This document shows positions 25,173-35,190 of a stretch of 64,000 bases of DNA, in pieces (the first letter of the stretch is position 1; every line of letters starts with the position of its first letter). Where the stretch lies: contig CAINGU010000078.1 in assembly GCA_903848645.1 (NCBI GenBank), positions 110,417 to 174,416 of the forward strand, read 5' to 3'. Under the pieces are notes generated by a model. It had not been told where the DNA came from. It did no database searches and saw only the letters and a list, made by a program, of their open reading frames with translations. The DNA is from an uncultured cyanobacterium. Lineage in GTDB: Bacteria > Cyanobacteriota > Cyanobacteriia > Cyanobacteriales > Nostocaceae. The translations under genes were made by a program, and so were the position numbers.

Positions 25173-26360
25173 ATGCAAGTTTCCCAGGATCAGCCTATCT
25201 ATTCTGAAGCTCCACTCCAACTGTTGCTGTTTGTTGATGGACGACCTCAGTCCCGAGAACAGGTACAGCGAATTCGCGCTTACTTAAAAGAATTAGAGGC
25301 TGGGTATAGTTTTGAACTACAAATTATTGATGTTGGACAACAACCCTATTTAGCGGAACATTTTAAGTTAGTAGCAACCCCCGCGCTAGTTAAAATTCAT
25401 CCACAACCCCAACAGACTATTGCTGGTACTAATATTATCCCCCAATTAAAAAACTGGTGGCCACGTTGGCAAATTGCCGTTGACACCTTTTTAAAATTAC
25501 AGGAAGATGCACAAGAATGTTTAGATGAAAAGACTCAGGTGATATTACCTAAATCTACCATTCATTCTGTTGCTACTTCTGCCGAGGCGATTCAACTTGC
25601 GGATGAGGTTTTTCGTCTAAAGCAGGAAAAAGAGAAACTGCAAGAACAACTACTGTTTAAAGACCGCGTAATTGCGATTTTAGCTCATGATCTCCGCAAT
25701 CCCCTGACGGCTGCGGCGATCGCTATTGAAACTCTGCAATCTAATTACAATCCAGATACAGGGGAATTTCAACGCCTTAAACCAGGACTGGCTATACATT
25801 TATTAAAACAAGCTCGCACACAAACCAAGATCATTGATCGGATGATTGCTGATTTGTTGCAGGTCGGGCGGGGTGAGGATACAGAATTACCCATTATACC
25901 ACAAAAGTTACAATTAGGGGAACTGTGTTTACAGGTATTAGAGGAATTGGGAGATCGCTACATTGCCAAATCCCAAACGGTAGAAACAGATATTCCCCAG
26001 GATTTACCCTTTGTTTATGCAGATCCTGAACGAATTCGGCAAGTGTTAGTGAATCTTTTAGATAACGCCATCAAATATACACCTGTAGGTGGCATGATTA
26101 GTATAGCAGGACTGCATCGCACTACACAAAAAGTTCAATTTAGTGTTGGTGATACAGGTCCGGGGATTCCCGAAGAAAACCGCGATCGCATTTTTGAGAA
26201 TCTTTTCCGTCTCCAACGGGATCAAGGTACAGATGGATATGGAATTGGTCTTTGTTTATGTCAACGCATTATCCGCGCCCATTACGGTCAAATTTGGGTA
26301 GATTCATCTCCCCAGGGTGGTGCATGGTTTCATTTTACAATGCCAGTATATCCATCGTAG
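25173..26360 (+). CDS. sasA: Adaptive-response sensory kinase SasA (KaiC-interacting)
   Basis: Circadian output kinase. Residues about 12-100 are a KaiB-like thioredoxin-fold sensor ([11 protein letters not shown] ... [10 protein letters not shown]), which binds KaiC and competes with KaiB. A coiled linker precedes HisKA with H-box LAHDLRNPL (His172 counted from ATG 25173) and a HATPase ([28 protein letters not shown]). SasA phosphorylates RpaA, which drives clock-controlled transcription. The start is uncertain: an upstream TTG (25146) and GTG (25155) are in frame, but none of the three has a strong ribosome site. No kai genes are in the window. Confidence 0.93.
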   Translation: MQVSQDQPIYSEAPLQLLLFVDGRPQSREQVQRIRAYLKELEAGYSFELQIIDVGQQPYLAEHFKLVATPALVKIHPQPQQTIAGTNIIPQLKNWWPRWQIAVDTFLKLQEDAQECLDEKTQVILPKSTIHSVATSAEAIQLADEVFRLKQEKEKLQEQLLFKDRVIAILAHDLRNPLTAAAIAIETLQSNYNPDTGEFQRLKPGLAIHLLKQARTQTKIIDRMIADLLQVGRGEDTELPIIPQKLQLGELCLQVLEELGDRYIAKSQTVETDIPQDLPFVYADPERIRQVLVNLLDNAIKYTPVGGMISIAGLHRTTQKVQFSVGDTGPGIPEENRDRIFENLFRLQRDQGTDGYGIGLCLCQRIIRAHYGQIWVDSSPQGGAWFHFTMPVYPS

Positions 26361-26379
26361 GGGCGCAGGGCCTGCGCCC
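26361..26379. terminator. GGGCGCAGG/CCTGCGCCC hairpin after sasA
   Basis: A 9-bp GC stem lying directly at the sasA stop, preceded by GTAG. It has no T-run. The same motif (GTAGGGGCGCAAGGCCTGCG) recurs at 43722-43748, so it is a dispersed repeat that may also end transcription. The following GGGAACAGGGA units (26389-26413) are short tandem repeats. Confidence 0.5.
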
Positions 26380-26451
26380 AGAGGGTAGGGAACAGGGAAC
26401 AGGGAGTAGGGGGAAAAATGTTTTACAATTACCAATCACCAATTACCAAAA

Positions 26452-26712
26452 ATGCCAAATCCATTAATGTATCAGCAGGACGATTTCGTTGTTTTGGAAA
26501 CAAATCAACCAGAACAATTTCTCACAGCGACTGAGTTATTAACAAAGCTAGAAAAAACTTTATCACAAATTCCCTTTGAGGATTTACCAATGGATGTGCA
26601 AAAATTTGATTCTGTGATAGAACAAGCACAATATTTGCTGGATACAAGTTGTAATTTAGATGTGGGACCAGGAGAATATTTACAGTGGTATGCGGTACGC
26701 TTGGAGAAATAA
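26452..26712 (+). CDS. CRR7-like protein (chlororespiratory reduction 7 family)
   Basis: 86 residues, highly typical of cyanobacteria: MYQQDDFVVLETNQPEQFLT in the N-terminal half and DTSCNLDVGPGEYLQWYAVR near the end. The plant homolog CRR7 is needed for accumulation of the chloroplast NDH complex; in cyanobacteria the role is presumed to be linked to NDH-1 but is less well defined. It is soluble. The gene is convergent with the response-regulator gene, with only two bases between the stops. Family call from remembered sequence pattern. Confidence 0.75.
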   Translation: MPNPLMYQQDDFVVLETNQPEQFLTATELLTKLEKTLSQIPFEDLPMDVQKFDSVIEQAQYLLDTSCNLDVGPGEYLQWYAVRLEK

Positions 26713-26714
26713 AA

Positions 26715-27170
26715 TTATTTGTTAACAGGATCAGGAACAACTACAAGATCCAGCCAATAATTGATGAGGCCTTGAATAGTTCCGATCAATCTTTTAATAT
26801 CTATTGGTTTCAAAATATAACTAGCAACAGAGTATTGATAACAAGCTTCAATATCTTTAGGGTTAGAAGAAGTAGTAAAGACAATTACAGGAATTGTTTT
26901 TAAATGTTCATCCTGTTTGATTTCCTTTAATACTTCTCTACCATCTGTTCCTGGTAAATTTAAATCCAGCAAAATGAATGCGGGTAGGGGGAAACTATTG
27001 AAATCTTCATAAACGCCGTGGCGATATAGATAATCTAGTGCATCATCACCATCTGTACAACGAAAAATAGGGTTGATAACAGCTTGTTGTTTAATGACTC
27101 TAGAAAAAGCTTCAAAGTCTTCATCGCTATCTTCAATTACTAAAAAAGGTTTCGTATAATTGCCAATCAT
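26715..27170 (-). CDS. Response regulator, Rcp1-like phytochrome partner
   Basis: 151-residue single receiver domain. It has the acidic pair in VIEDSDED, phospho-acceptor Asp69 in LLDLNLPG, Thr in VFTTSSN and Lys in YILKPID, plus the C-terminal extension typical of Rcp1-type regulators. It lies 163 bases downstream of the phytochrome kinase on the same strand, which matches the cph1-rcp1 arrangement in other cyanobacteria, so it is the likely phosphate acceptor. It has no DNA-binding domain; how the light signal goes on from here is unknown. Confidence 0.88.
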   Translation of the reverse strand: MIGNYTKPFLVIEDSDEDFEAFSRVIKQQAVINPIFRCTDGDDALDYLYRHGVYEDFNSFPLPAFILLDLNLPGTDGREVLKEIKQDEHLKTIPVIVFTTSSNPKDIEACYQYSVASYILKPIDIKRLIGTIQGLINYWLDLVVVPDPVNK

Positions 27171-27333
27171 TTGTTATTCTTTTAATTTATATTCTAGTTT
27201 ATAGGTAGTTGGTAATATACCATGATTAATTACTTTTTCTATAGAATTGTGATTTGTTAATGCTGAATCATGTAGCAGTTGTCAAAATAATTAAGACAAA
27301 CTTAAATTTTCGGCGATCTGCTCTCTATTCGTG

Positions 27334-29574
27334 CTATAATTCATCGCTTTGCAATGTAAAATAGAAGGTACTACCCTCACCATAAATTGATTCTACCCAA
27401 ATTTTACCACCATGTTTTTCAACAATTTTTTGAACGATGGTTAGTCCTGCACCTGTACCACCACCATATTTATTAGGTCCATGTAGTCGTTTAAATATGC
27501 GAAAAATAGTATCAAAGTGTTTGCTTTTAATGCCAATACCGTTATCTTTGATGTAGAATTGCAATGGGTTAGTATTTTCAATATAGCCAATTTCAATCCA
27601 TTTTTTATCTTTATCATTGTATTTAATAGCATTGGTAACGAGATTATTAAAAACTTCACTCATCTGAATGCAATCACAAGATATTTTTGGCAAAGATTTG
27701 GGAATACGAATTTCTATATTTTCCTGTTCAATGCGAGGGCTTAATAAATCTAAACTGTTATCTAAAATTTTATTGAAGTCTGTTTGCTGCATAGAGAAAT
27801 CTATTCTCCCTAAGCGAGCAAAATGCAGCAGTGAATCAATTAGATCTTCCATGCGTTGAGTCAACCGCATTAATGTTCTTAATTTTGATTGTCCATCTTC
27901 ATCGAGAGTTTCACCATAATCTTCAATCAAGAAATTGGAGTAATTATGAATCCCTCGTAATGGTTCTTTTAAATCATGGGAAGCAATATAAGCAAAGGAA
28001 TCTAATTCATTATTACTGCGTTCTAAATCCCGATTTAATAGTTGTAGTTCATCTACTTTTCGCAGAATTACACCAATAATTGAATTTCTCAATTCTAAAG
28101 CTGCACTGACTTCACAGGGTTGCCAAGGAAGTGATTTTAACTGAACTATTTCTTTCCATAGTTCAAAAGATTTGCGGGGTGATACTTGCATACCTTCATC
28201 TTCAACTATTTCTAATGGTTGATAAGGATTTCCTCCCCAATCTACAGTTTGTAAGACTTCTGGACGAAACCACAAAATATAGTTTTTCTGACTTCTAGAA
28301 ATGGAAACTACCAGCAACCCACTAGCTAAATTCTGAAAATTCTCGGCATCAGGATAAAATTGATATAGATTATTAGTGTAAAATATTGCTTCTTGTAGGT
28401 TTTCATTGATCCATTTTACCAGCTTTTGAATATCCTTTTGTTTAGGTGTGTTACCAATAGCAATATATTCTCCATCAAAACATATTACTGCACCTTGGGC
28501 ATTGACTAATTTGAGGATATTAATTTCGTGGTTAGTTAAACCGTCAATAAAGTTTTTATCTATTGACATATATTCAACTAATTTTGCTTGAATAGATGCC
28601 AAATATATTTTATATTCGCTATCTTCGTTATCTTCTTTATTGGCTAATTCTAAAGATGCCATCTGTCCTAAAATTTCGCAAGCGCTACGAATCTCATAAG
28701 GTAGATATTTTGGTGATTGATGATGACAAGCGATTAAGCCCCAAAGTTTTTGATCTTTAATTAAGGAGATGGTTAAAGAAGCACCTACACCCATATTATG
28801 TAAATATTGAATATGGCAAGGTGAAGCACTTCTGAGCATGGAGTTAGTTAAATCTGTGGGCTGATTTGTGATGGGATTATTGCGGGGAATAATTTCTATC
28901 AGTTCAGCACTAGTATCGGGTATTAATCTGGTATAATTGGAAGTAAATAATTCTCTGGCTACGCGAGGAATATCTGATTCTGGATAATGTAGTCCTAAAT
29001 AAGATTCTAAAGGTTCTAATTTTTCTTCAGCAATTACATAACCATGTCCGTCATCATCAAATTTATATAACATTACCCGATCAAATCCGGTAATTTTTCT
29101 AACTTCTTTGGCTAAGATTTGACAAAGATTAAGCAAACTATCAGCACCTTTTAACTTAGAAATAGCTAGTTTTATTAAAGGATAAAATTTAAAGAAAACT
29201 TGGCTTTTATCTAAAATAGTAGGTTCTAATTCCAAAATTAATATGTCATGACTACGATGAATAACTCCATCAAAATTAACGTTTTTATCTCCTATTTTAA
29301 TAATAAATTCAATGGGATTACTTGATTGTAAATCTTGCTGGTACAAGTAATCTCTAAATATATTAATTTGCTCATTATCTATCAATTTACTTAAAGGCTG
29401 ATTAAGTAAATCTTCTGGTGCAAAACCTAAAAATTGTAATATATTATTACTAACTTGCAGAATAGTTAATTCTGGTTCTTTGATGGCTAAAAATAATCCA
29501 TGCGGTTGAGTAAAACCAATAAATTTTATTGGTTCTGCTGCGTATTCAGAAATAGGTAAAAAGTGATTATTCAT
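27334..29574 (-). CDS. Cyanobacterial phytochrome histidine kinase (Cph1/AphA type)
   Basis: 746-residue red/far-red photoreceptor kinase: PAS (about 15-120), GAF (135-310), PHY (325-505), HisKA with H-box SHDLKEPLRG (His533) and HATPase (NLVTNAIKYND, GTGAGLTIV). Bilin attachment is by Cys253 in ASPCHIQYL followed by His254; Asp201 in ESDIP and PRKSF (466-470, the PHY tongue) are conserved. There is no Cys near the N-terminus, so it is a Cph1-type protein binding phycocyanobilin rather than a biliverdin BphP. It forms an operon with the Rcp1-like regulator. All catalytic motifs look intact. Confidence 0.93.
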   Translation of the reverse strand: MNNHFLPISEYAAEPIKFIGFTQPHGLFLAIKEPELTILQVSNNILQFLGFAPEDLLNQPLSKLIDNEQINIFRDYLYQQDLQSSNPIEFIIKIGDKNVNFDGVIHRSHDILILELEPTILDKSQVFFKFYPLIKLAISKLKGADSLLNLCQILAKEVRKITGFDRVMLYKFDDDGHGYVIAEEKLEPLESYLGLHYPESDIPRVARELFTSNYTRLIPDTSAELIEIIPRNNPITNQPTDLTNSMLRSASPCHIQYLHNMGVGASLTISLIKDQKLWGLIACHHQSPKYLPYEIRSACEILGQMASLELANKEDNEDSEYKIYLASIQAKLVEYMSIDKNFIDGLTNHEINILKLVNAQGAVICFDGEYIAIGNTPKQKDIQKLVKWINENLQEAIFYTNNLYQFYPDAENFQNLASGLLVVSISRSQKNYILWFRPEVLQTVDWGGNPYQPLEIVEDEGMQVSPRKSFELWKEIVQLKSLPWQPCEVSAALELRNSIIGVILRKVDELQLLNRDLERSNNELDSFAYIASHDLKEPLRGIHNYSNFLIEDYGETLDEDGQSKLRTLMRLTQRMEDLIDSLLHFARLGRIDFSMQQTDFNKILDNSLDLLSPRIEQENIEIRIPKSLPKISCDCIQMSEVFNNLVTNAIKYNDKDKKWIEIGYIENTNPLQFYIKDNGIGIKSKHFDTIFRIFKRLHGPNKYGGGTGAGLTIVQKIVEKHGGKIWVESIYGEGSTFYFTLQSDEL

Positions 29575-29583
29575 AATTTTAAT

Positions 29584-30486
29584 TTATGTTTTTTCAGAAT
29601 CAAAGGTTATGCGTTCAGAATGATATGCAGGTGGCTCAACATGAATTAAAATCCTAACTGGATGAAAACGTTGTTCTAATTGTTTTTCGACTTCTTCTGT
29701 AATATTGTGAGCCGTTTCTACGTCTGGTGCATCTACAATTAAGTGCATTTCTATAAAAACTTGACGACCGATGACACCACGGGAAGCGATATCATGGCAG
29801 TTAAGAACACCGGGTACGGAAACTGCAATTGTATGAATTGTTTCTGGGGCGATAGCCATTTGATCTACAAGCCAAGGTAAATTTTCTGTTAAAACTGACC
29901 AACCACTCCAGAATACCAGTAAAGCGACTGGGAAAGCTAGTACCACATCTAACCACTGATAACCCAGCCAAACACCAATCAAGCCACCAATAACCGAGAT
30001 TGTCACCCACACATCACTCATGGTATGGGTAGCATCAGCGATTAAAATGGAACTACCTACCTTTTTCCCCACATTTCGCTCATAAAAGGCTACAAAAATA
30101 TTTATTCCTAAAACAATTAGTAATAACCACAGTTCTGGAGGTGATATTCTTACAGGTTCACTACCTTTGAGAATCCTTTCTACTCCACCTTGAACAATTG
30201 CAAAACAGGCTATTCCTAAAAATGCAGCGATACCTAAAGCGCCGACTGCTTCAAATTTATTATGCCCGTAAGGATGCTCTCGATCTGGTAATGGTGAAGA
30301 AAACTTAATGGTAACTAATCCTAAAATATTACTGGCACTATCGGTAACACTATGTAAAGCATCAGCCAGTAAACTTAAAGAACCTGTCCAGTAACCTACA
30401 AGGGCTTTTAACCCCATCACGAATATGTTAAGTAGTAGGGTGATAATTAGAACTTTCCTTACTTCCGTGCGGTTATCGTGAGTCAT
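29584..30486 (-). CDS. Cation diffusion facilitator (FieF/MamM-like)
   Basis: 300-residue membrane metal/H+ antiporter with six helices and a cytoplasmic metal-sensing domain (about 210-290). Transport-site residues are His45 and Asp49 (LADALHSVTD) and His154 and Asp158 (IADATHTMSD). Unlike the CDF at 10.7 kb it has no His-rich N-terminus, so the two likely differ in metal range (Zn, Fe or Mn). It ends 10 bases past the start of the phytochrome gene on the same strand; with that 9-base gap they may be co-transcribed, but no functional link is evident. Confidence 0.88.
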   Translation of the reverse strand: MTHDNRTEVRKVLIITLLLNIFVMGLKALVGYWTGSLSLLADALHSVTDSASNILGLVTIKFSSPLPDREHPYGHNKFEAVGALGIAAFLGIACFAIVQGGVERILKGSEPVRISPPELWLLLIVLGINIFVAFYERNVGKKVGSSILIADATHTMSDVWVTISVIGGLIGVWLGYQWLDVVLAFPVALLVFWSGWSVLTENLPWLVDQMAIAPETIHTIAVSVPGVLNCHDIASRGVIGRQVFIEMHLIVDAPDVETAHNITEEVEKQLEQRFHPVRILIHVEPPAYHSERITFDSEKT

Positions 30487-30624
30487 ATATTCATCTATTG
30501 TAATTTCTAGGAATAAATATATAGGAAATATGTTAAAAATTGCTAATTAAGAATTTATGTCTTTATGACTGAATCCGCTAATTGTAGAGACTGTATTTAG
30601 TTATTACAATCAGTATCAGTTTTC

Positions 30625-30999
30625 TTAACTTGATTTTTTCCAAACTACTAATATTACCCCTGTAACAATCAAACCTAATCCAAAAACACGGGTTAGAGAA
30701 ATAGGTTCTTTTAAAACAAAGTATCCCAAAAATACGGAGAATATATAACCAATTGATACCGCAGGAGCAGCTACACTAAGATTAACTCTTGTCAACAATA
30801 GAATGTAAGCTACAGCACCAATACCATAACAGGTTAATCCTAATAAAAGTTCTGGTATGGTGATCATAGTGAGAATAAGATTAATAATATTACCTATATG
30901 AACTTTACCTAATTTAACTGCTCCTATTTTCAAAAAAAACTGTCCAGCGACGCTGATAAGAACTGAGATTAGCAGTAAACCAAATTCTGGTATTGACAT
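30625..30999 (-). CDS. Small EamA/SMR-type transporter (ArnE/ArnF-like flippase half)
   Basis: 124 residues, four membrane helices, beginning PEFGLLLISVLISVAGQFFLKIGA and containing the EamA/SMR pattern AAPAVSIGYIFSVFLGYFVLKEPIS. In the Arn pathway two such small proteins (ArnE, ArnF) flip undecaprenyl-phosphate-aminoarabinose. Here one is divergent from a GT39 pair that includes an ArnT-like protein, which supports a lipid-linked sugar flippase role by context. Alternatives are a small multidrug exporter or a generic EamA half-protein. There is no second half nearby; it might work as a homodimer. Confidence 0.7.
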   Translation of the reverse strand: MSIPEFGLLLISVLISVAGQFFLKIGAVKLGKVHIGNIINLILTMITIPELLLGLTCYGIGAVAYILLLTRVNLSVAAPAVSIGYIFSVFLGYFVLKEPISLTRVFGLGLIVTGVILVVWKKSS

Positions 31000-31202
31000 G
31001 AAAAGTTCCTTTGGATTTTAATGTTTAATTTTTATGATTGAACTATAGAGGTTCTTTTGTTTTTGTGAGATCAAATAACCCCACCCCGCTTTTTCGTAAA
31101 GGGGATTATCATGTACCCTATGCAAGTGCATATAGCTATATACATTGTTTTCAATAAATGGTAAAATTCCCTTAAATTTTGATTACTTATCCATCAAAGG
31201 CG

Positions 31203-33641
31203 ATGAATTATTACCGTGATTTGAAAATTCCAAAAGACTATATCATACTATTAACAATTTGGTTGATTAGCTTAGTTATAGATAGGACATGGTTTTTCTT
31301 AGATGAATCTATTCCATCCTATGATCAGAGCGCGCATTTAACAGGAGCATTACATCATTATCGGATTTTTCAAAATTGGAATATCTTATCAGGTGATTGG
31401 TGGTTATCTCTATGGCAATTAACGCCAAGTTATCGCGCTCCTTTTGTATATATTTGTACTGTACCGTTTTTAGTATTGTTTGGCAAGGGATACGATCAAG
31501 CGAGTTTAGTCAATTTATTATATACAGCTATTATTCTTTTCTCAGTATATCATTTAGGCAATTATTTATTTCCAAACCGAAAAATTGGCATCACAGCTAG
31601 TATATTTTGCTTGTTATTTCCCATTTTGGGAATTATGCGGACAGATTATTTATTAGATTATGGTTTGACGGCAATTGTAATAGCTACTTTTATGGTTTTA
31701 ACTATTTGGAAAGATAGTTATACTGTTTTTTTATCATGGATATTAACTTTTTTACTGGGAATAGGAATAGGTTTGATCATGTTAGCAAAACCCACAGGGT
31801 TTATTTTCATTTTTATTCCTAGTATCTGGACATTAATTATTTTTGTCAGAAAACGTAAATTTATTAAACTGATTCAAACAGGCTTATCTTTAATTTTAGC
31901 TTGGTTAATTTGTGGTTCTTGGTATAGTTTAAATTGGTTAACTATTATTACTTCTGCATTAAACGCTAACAATGTGGGAAAAGGAGAAGGTGATCCTCCT
32001 GCTACAACTATTGCCGGCTGGTTATATTATCCACAAATTATCCCGGAAAGTGTTGGTTTTCCAATATTATTTGTCAGTATTGGTATTTTCTTAGTTTATC
32101 TTTTTAAACATAATTTTTCTCAGGAAATAATTAAAAATAATTTTTCTAAATCTGCTTTGAATTGGTTATTTATTTTTCTGATTAGTAGTTATGTAATTTG
32201 TTCCTTGGGTACAAATAAAGATATTAGATTTATTCTTCCCTGCTTTCCGGTAATTAGTTTAATTTTAGCTTACTTTTTTAATTTAATAGAAAATATCTGG
32301 TTTAATAAATTAAGATTAGCAACTTTTATAGTAAGTGGCATAGTTTTACTGAATAATTTATTTCCTTTACCCCTAATTCAAGCATGGGGAGGAAGACATT
32401 TACCTAATAATGATGGTAAACAATATCCTCTCACAGAGTTAATGGAGAGAATCAACCAAACTACCCCATATTTAAGATCAACTTTAGGGGTAATTCCAGT
32501 TTCTACACCGCAAGTTAATGAATTTACTTTAGATTATTTCGGTACATTAGCTGATTTTCGTGTATATGGAAGAAAATTAACGATGAAATTATCTCAAGTA
32601 GATCAAGATTTACAGTATTTATCTTGGTATGTTACCAAAGATAATGAACCAGATGAACCGGGAGAAAAGGGAGAAACTAAACGCAAGTTAAAATCTTTGG
32701 TTGAAGCTTCTCCTGACTTAAAATTACAAGGTGATTGGGTATTACCTCATGGTGATAAATTACGATTATATCATCGCAAAAAGCCTCATATAGTTGTAGA
32801 AAAATTAAATAATGATCATGAATCAGTGACTTTAGAAAAAGTGACAATTGCTAATCAAGTTTTAATAGATAAAAATAATGCAGTTACTTATAAAATCACA
32901 GGTTCATGGGATGAATTACAAAATGGGTTGTTACTCTTAAAATGGCAAAATGGACAATCAGCCTGGTATCATGATCATGCAATTGCTTTGGGTAATTTAT
33001 ATTGTGGCATGAAATGTCATCCCCAAGGTAGTTTTCGGGTAATTGAGAATCTGGCTACATTTGTTCCCAAAACATTACCACTAGGAAAATATCAACTTTC
33101 AGCACTTTATTTAAATAGAATAAGTGGCAAAATTACACCTTTAAATACTTCCAATCTAACTGTAAATGTGACAGGTTCGGGAAGAATAGAAAAAACACCA
33201 CCTTTGGATTTAGTTTCCCGAATGTCACAATTAGCAGTAGATTTACGAACAGGAAAATTAGATAATATCTTTGTCCAAATAGATAATTTCAATCAATATG
33301 ATCCTACTCAAGATTATTTAAAACAAATTGAATTTGCCGCTAATTATTACTTACAAAATGAACCAAATAACCTTAATTGGCGTTATACTCTAGTTTTATC
33401 ACAACTTTTACAACGTAAAGCCCCAGCATTAATCCAGAACTTAACAGAATTAACTAAATATGATGCTCAAAATCCTTATACTTGGGTTTATTTAGCATTT
33501 GTTTATTTGTATGACTTTCAACCAAGACAAGCTGAACAAAAATTGATAATAGCAGAACGACTAAAACCAGATATACCAGAATTAAAGACTTTAAAAACAG
33601 TTACAAATATCATGAAATTTCTCCCATTAATTCACTTCTAA
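31203..33641 (+). CDS. GT39-family membrane glycosyltransferase with long C-terminal soluble part
   Basis: About 812 residues from ATG 31203 (a TTG 24 bases earlier is in frame). The first 420 residues hold about ten to twelve membrane helices; after helix 1 comes the acidic loop LDESIPSYDQSAHLT, where GT-C enzymes place their catalytic Asp/Glu. The next 200 residues look like a beta-rich periplasmic domain and the last 130 like TPR helices (NPYTWVYLAFVYLYDFQPRQ). It uses a polyprenyl-phosphate sugar donor by family. It is three bases upstream of a second GT39 gene, so both are one operon. The acceptor is unknown. Confidence 0.78.
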   Translation: MNYYRDLKIPKDYIILLTIWLISLVIDRTWFFLDESIPSYDQSAHLTGALHHYRIFQNWNILSGDWWLSLWQLTPSYRAPFVYICTVPFLVLFGKGYDQASLVNLLYTAIILFSVYHLGNYLFPNRKIGITASIFCLLFPILGIMRTDYLLDYGLTAIVIATFMVLTIWKDSYTVFLSWILTFLLGIGIGLIMLAKPTGFIFIFIPSIWTLIIFVRKRKFIKLIQTGLSLILAWLICGSWYSLNWLTIITSALNANNVGKGEGDPPATTIAGWLYYPQIIPESVGFPILFVSIGIFLVYLFKHNFSQEIIKNNFSKSALNWLFIFLISSYVICSLGTNKDIRFILPCFPVISLILAYFFNLIENIWFNKLRLATFIVSGIVLLNNLFPLPLIQAWGGRHLPNNDGKQYPLTELMERINQTTPYLRSTLGVIPVSTPQVNEFTLDYFGTLADFRVYGRKLTMKLSQVDQDLQYLSWYVTKDNEPDEPGEKGETKRKLKSLVEASPDLKLQGDWVLPHGDKLRLYHRKKPHIVVEKLNNDHESVTLEKVTIANQVLIDKNNAVTYKITGSWDELQNGLLLLKWQNGQSAWYHDHAIALGNLYCGMKCHPQGSFRVIENLATFVPKTLPLGKYQLSALYLNRISGKITPLNTSNLTVNVTGSGRIEKTPPLDLVSRMSQLAVDLRTGKLDNIFVQIDNFNQYDPTQDYLKQIEFAANYYLQNEPNNLNWRYTLVLSQLLQRKAPALIQNLTELTKYDAQNPYTWVYLAFVYLYDFQPRQAEQKLIIAERLKPDIPELKTLKTVTNIMKFLPLIHF

Positions 33642-33644
33642 AAT

Positions 33645-35168
33645 ATGAGCAATAAACAATGGTTATTAGGGTTATTAGTAGCATCTCTAATTTTATGGTT
33701 AATGTTTCTCGGAAACTTACCTTTACGAGATTGGGATGAAGGTACTTATGCTCTAGTTGCTAGAGAAATTTACCGCACGGGTAACTGGCTTTATCCTACT
33801 ATCCAAGGAGATCCTTTTTTATTAAAACCACCTTTAATGCAATGGTTAATTGCTATTTGCTATCACATAGGAGGAGTACAAGAATTTACTACCCGATTTC
33901 CCGGAGCATTTTTAACAGCTTTAGGAGTTCCTTTACTTTACTTAATTGGACGGTTAGCTTTTAGAGAAAATTTACCAGCTTTATTTTCTGCTTTGGTTTA
34001 TTTAACATTATTGCCTGTGGTGCGTCATGGTAGACTGGCAATGTTAGATGGGATGACTATTTCCTTTTTCTTATTATTATTATTTTGTATTCTCAAAGCA
34101 AGAGATAATAAAAAATATGCTTTTGGTATCGGGTTTTGTTTAGGTTTAATTACTCTCACAAAGGGAATGTTAGTAGTAGTTTTGGCAGGAATAGCAGGTT
34201 TATTTATTATTGCTAATAAACAATTAGCTTTATTAAAAAATCCATTTTTATGGATAGGAATGCTGTTAGGTAATTTCCCTGCTATTGCTTGGTATTTTGC
34301 CCAATGGCAACATTATGGCAATATTTTCTTAGAAGTTCATTTTCAATCCCAAGCTTTTGATAGACTGGGAAAAGCTGTGGAAGGTAATACTGGTCCTATT
34401 TGGTATTATTTACTGGAAGTCATAAAATATGGTTTTCCCTGGTTGTTGTTTTTGCCAGGTGGTTTATATTTAAGTTGGAAAAATCGTGATACTGCTTGGG
34501 GTTGTTTAACTCTCATTGGCACAATTGTTTATTTTGCCATAGTTTCTTTAATGGGTACGAAATTACCCTGGTATATTATGCCCGTATATCCATTTTTAGC
34601 TTTAGCAATTGGGGCTAATCTTAGCTATATTTGGCAAGAAGGCAAGTTTAAAACTAAATTTTTAACGGGATTTTTCGGATTTTTAATTGTTGTTGGTTTA
34701 GCTGGTTGTATTTATTTTAGTATGTTTGATAAACAGCCATTGTTAATTGTTATGAGCATTATTTTGGCAATAACTATGGTAATAACAGCATGGTTAATTA
34801 ATCAGTGTAACCGTCAATTTATTCCTGTTTTATTTGCGGGAATGTATTTAGTTTTAGCACTTTTGATGAGTTCTAAATCATGGATTTGGGAGTTAAATGA
34901 AAAATTCCCTGTTGTCCCAGTGGCAGTATTAATTAGGGATAATGTTACAGCAGGAACACAGATTTATACTTCTTTTCCTGATGGCCGTCCTAGTTTAGAT
35001 TTTTATAGTGATTGTAAAGTTATTCCTACATCTATTGCAGATTTACAAGATAGGTTTTCTGATAAATCTTATTTGTTGGTGGATAATGATAATTTTCTGA
35101 AAATGAATTTAAAGCAGAGTAAAATTATAGGGGAAGCTAAGGGTTTTAAATTGATTACTACGAATTAA
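33645..35168 (+). CDS. GT39-family glycosyltransferase (ArnT-like)
   Basis: 507 residues with about twelve membrane helices. The ArnT/PMT signature is complete: RDWDEGTYALVAREI (catalytic acidic pair in the first periplasmic loop) and LLKPPLMQWL. ArnT moves aminoarabinose from undecaprenyl phosphate to lipid A; cyanobacterial homologs probably glycosylate other envelope acceptors. The gene is the second of an operon, three bases after the first GT39 gene. It converges with the DUF2079 gene, with 22 bases between them. Confidence 0.85.
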   Translation: MSNKQWLLGLLVASLILWLMFLGNLPLRDWDEGTYALVAREIYRTGNWLYPTIQGDPFLLKPPLMQWLIAICYHIGGVQEFTTRFPGAFLTALGVPLLYLIGRLAFRENLPALFSALVYLTLLPVVRHGRLAMLDGMTISFFLLLLFCILKARDNKKYAFGIGFCLGLITLTKGMLVVVLAGIAGLFIIANKQLALLKNPFLWIGMLLGNFPAIAWYFAQWQHYGNIFLEVHFQSQAFDRLGKAVEGNTGPIWYYLLEVIKYGFPWLLFLPGGLYLSWKNRDTAWGCLTLIGTIVYFAIVSLMGTKLPWYIMPVYPFLALAIGANLSYIWQEGKFKTKFLTGFFGFLIVVGLAGCIYFSMFDKQPLLIVMSIILAITMVITAWLINQCNRQFIPVLFAGMYLVLALLMSSKSWIWELNEKFPVVPVAVLIRDNVTAGTQIYTSFPDGRPSLDFYSDCKVIPTSIADLQDRFSDKSYLLVDNDNFLKMNLKQSKIIGEAKGFKLITTN

Positions 35169-35190
35169 TTTTACCAAGCAGCCATATTTT

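Noticed and set aside
26685..26903. 72-codon plus-strand ORF
   Set aside because: It overlaps the crr7-like gene end and runs antisense to the response regulator; a shadow frame.
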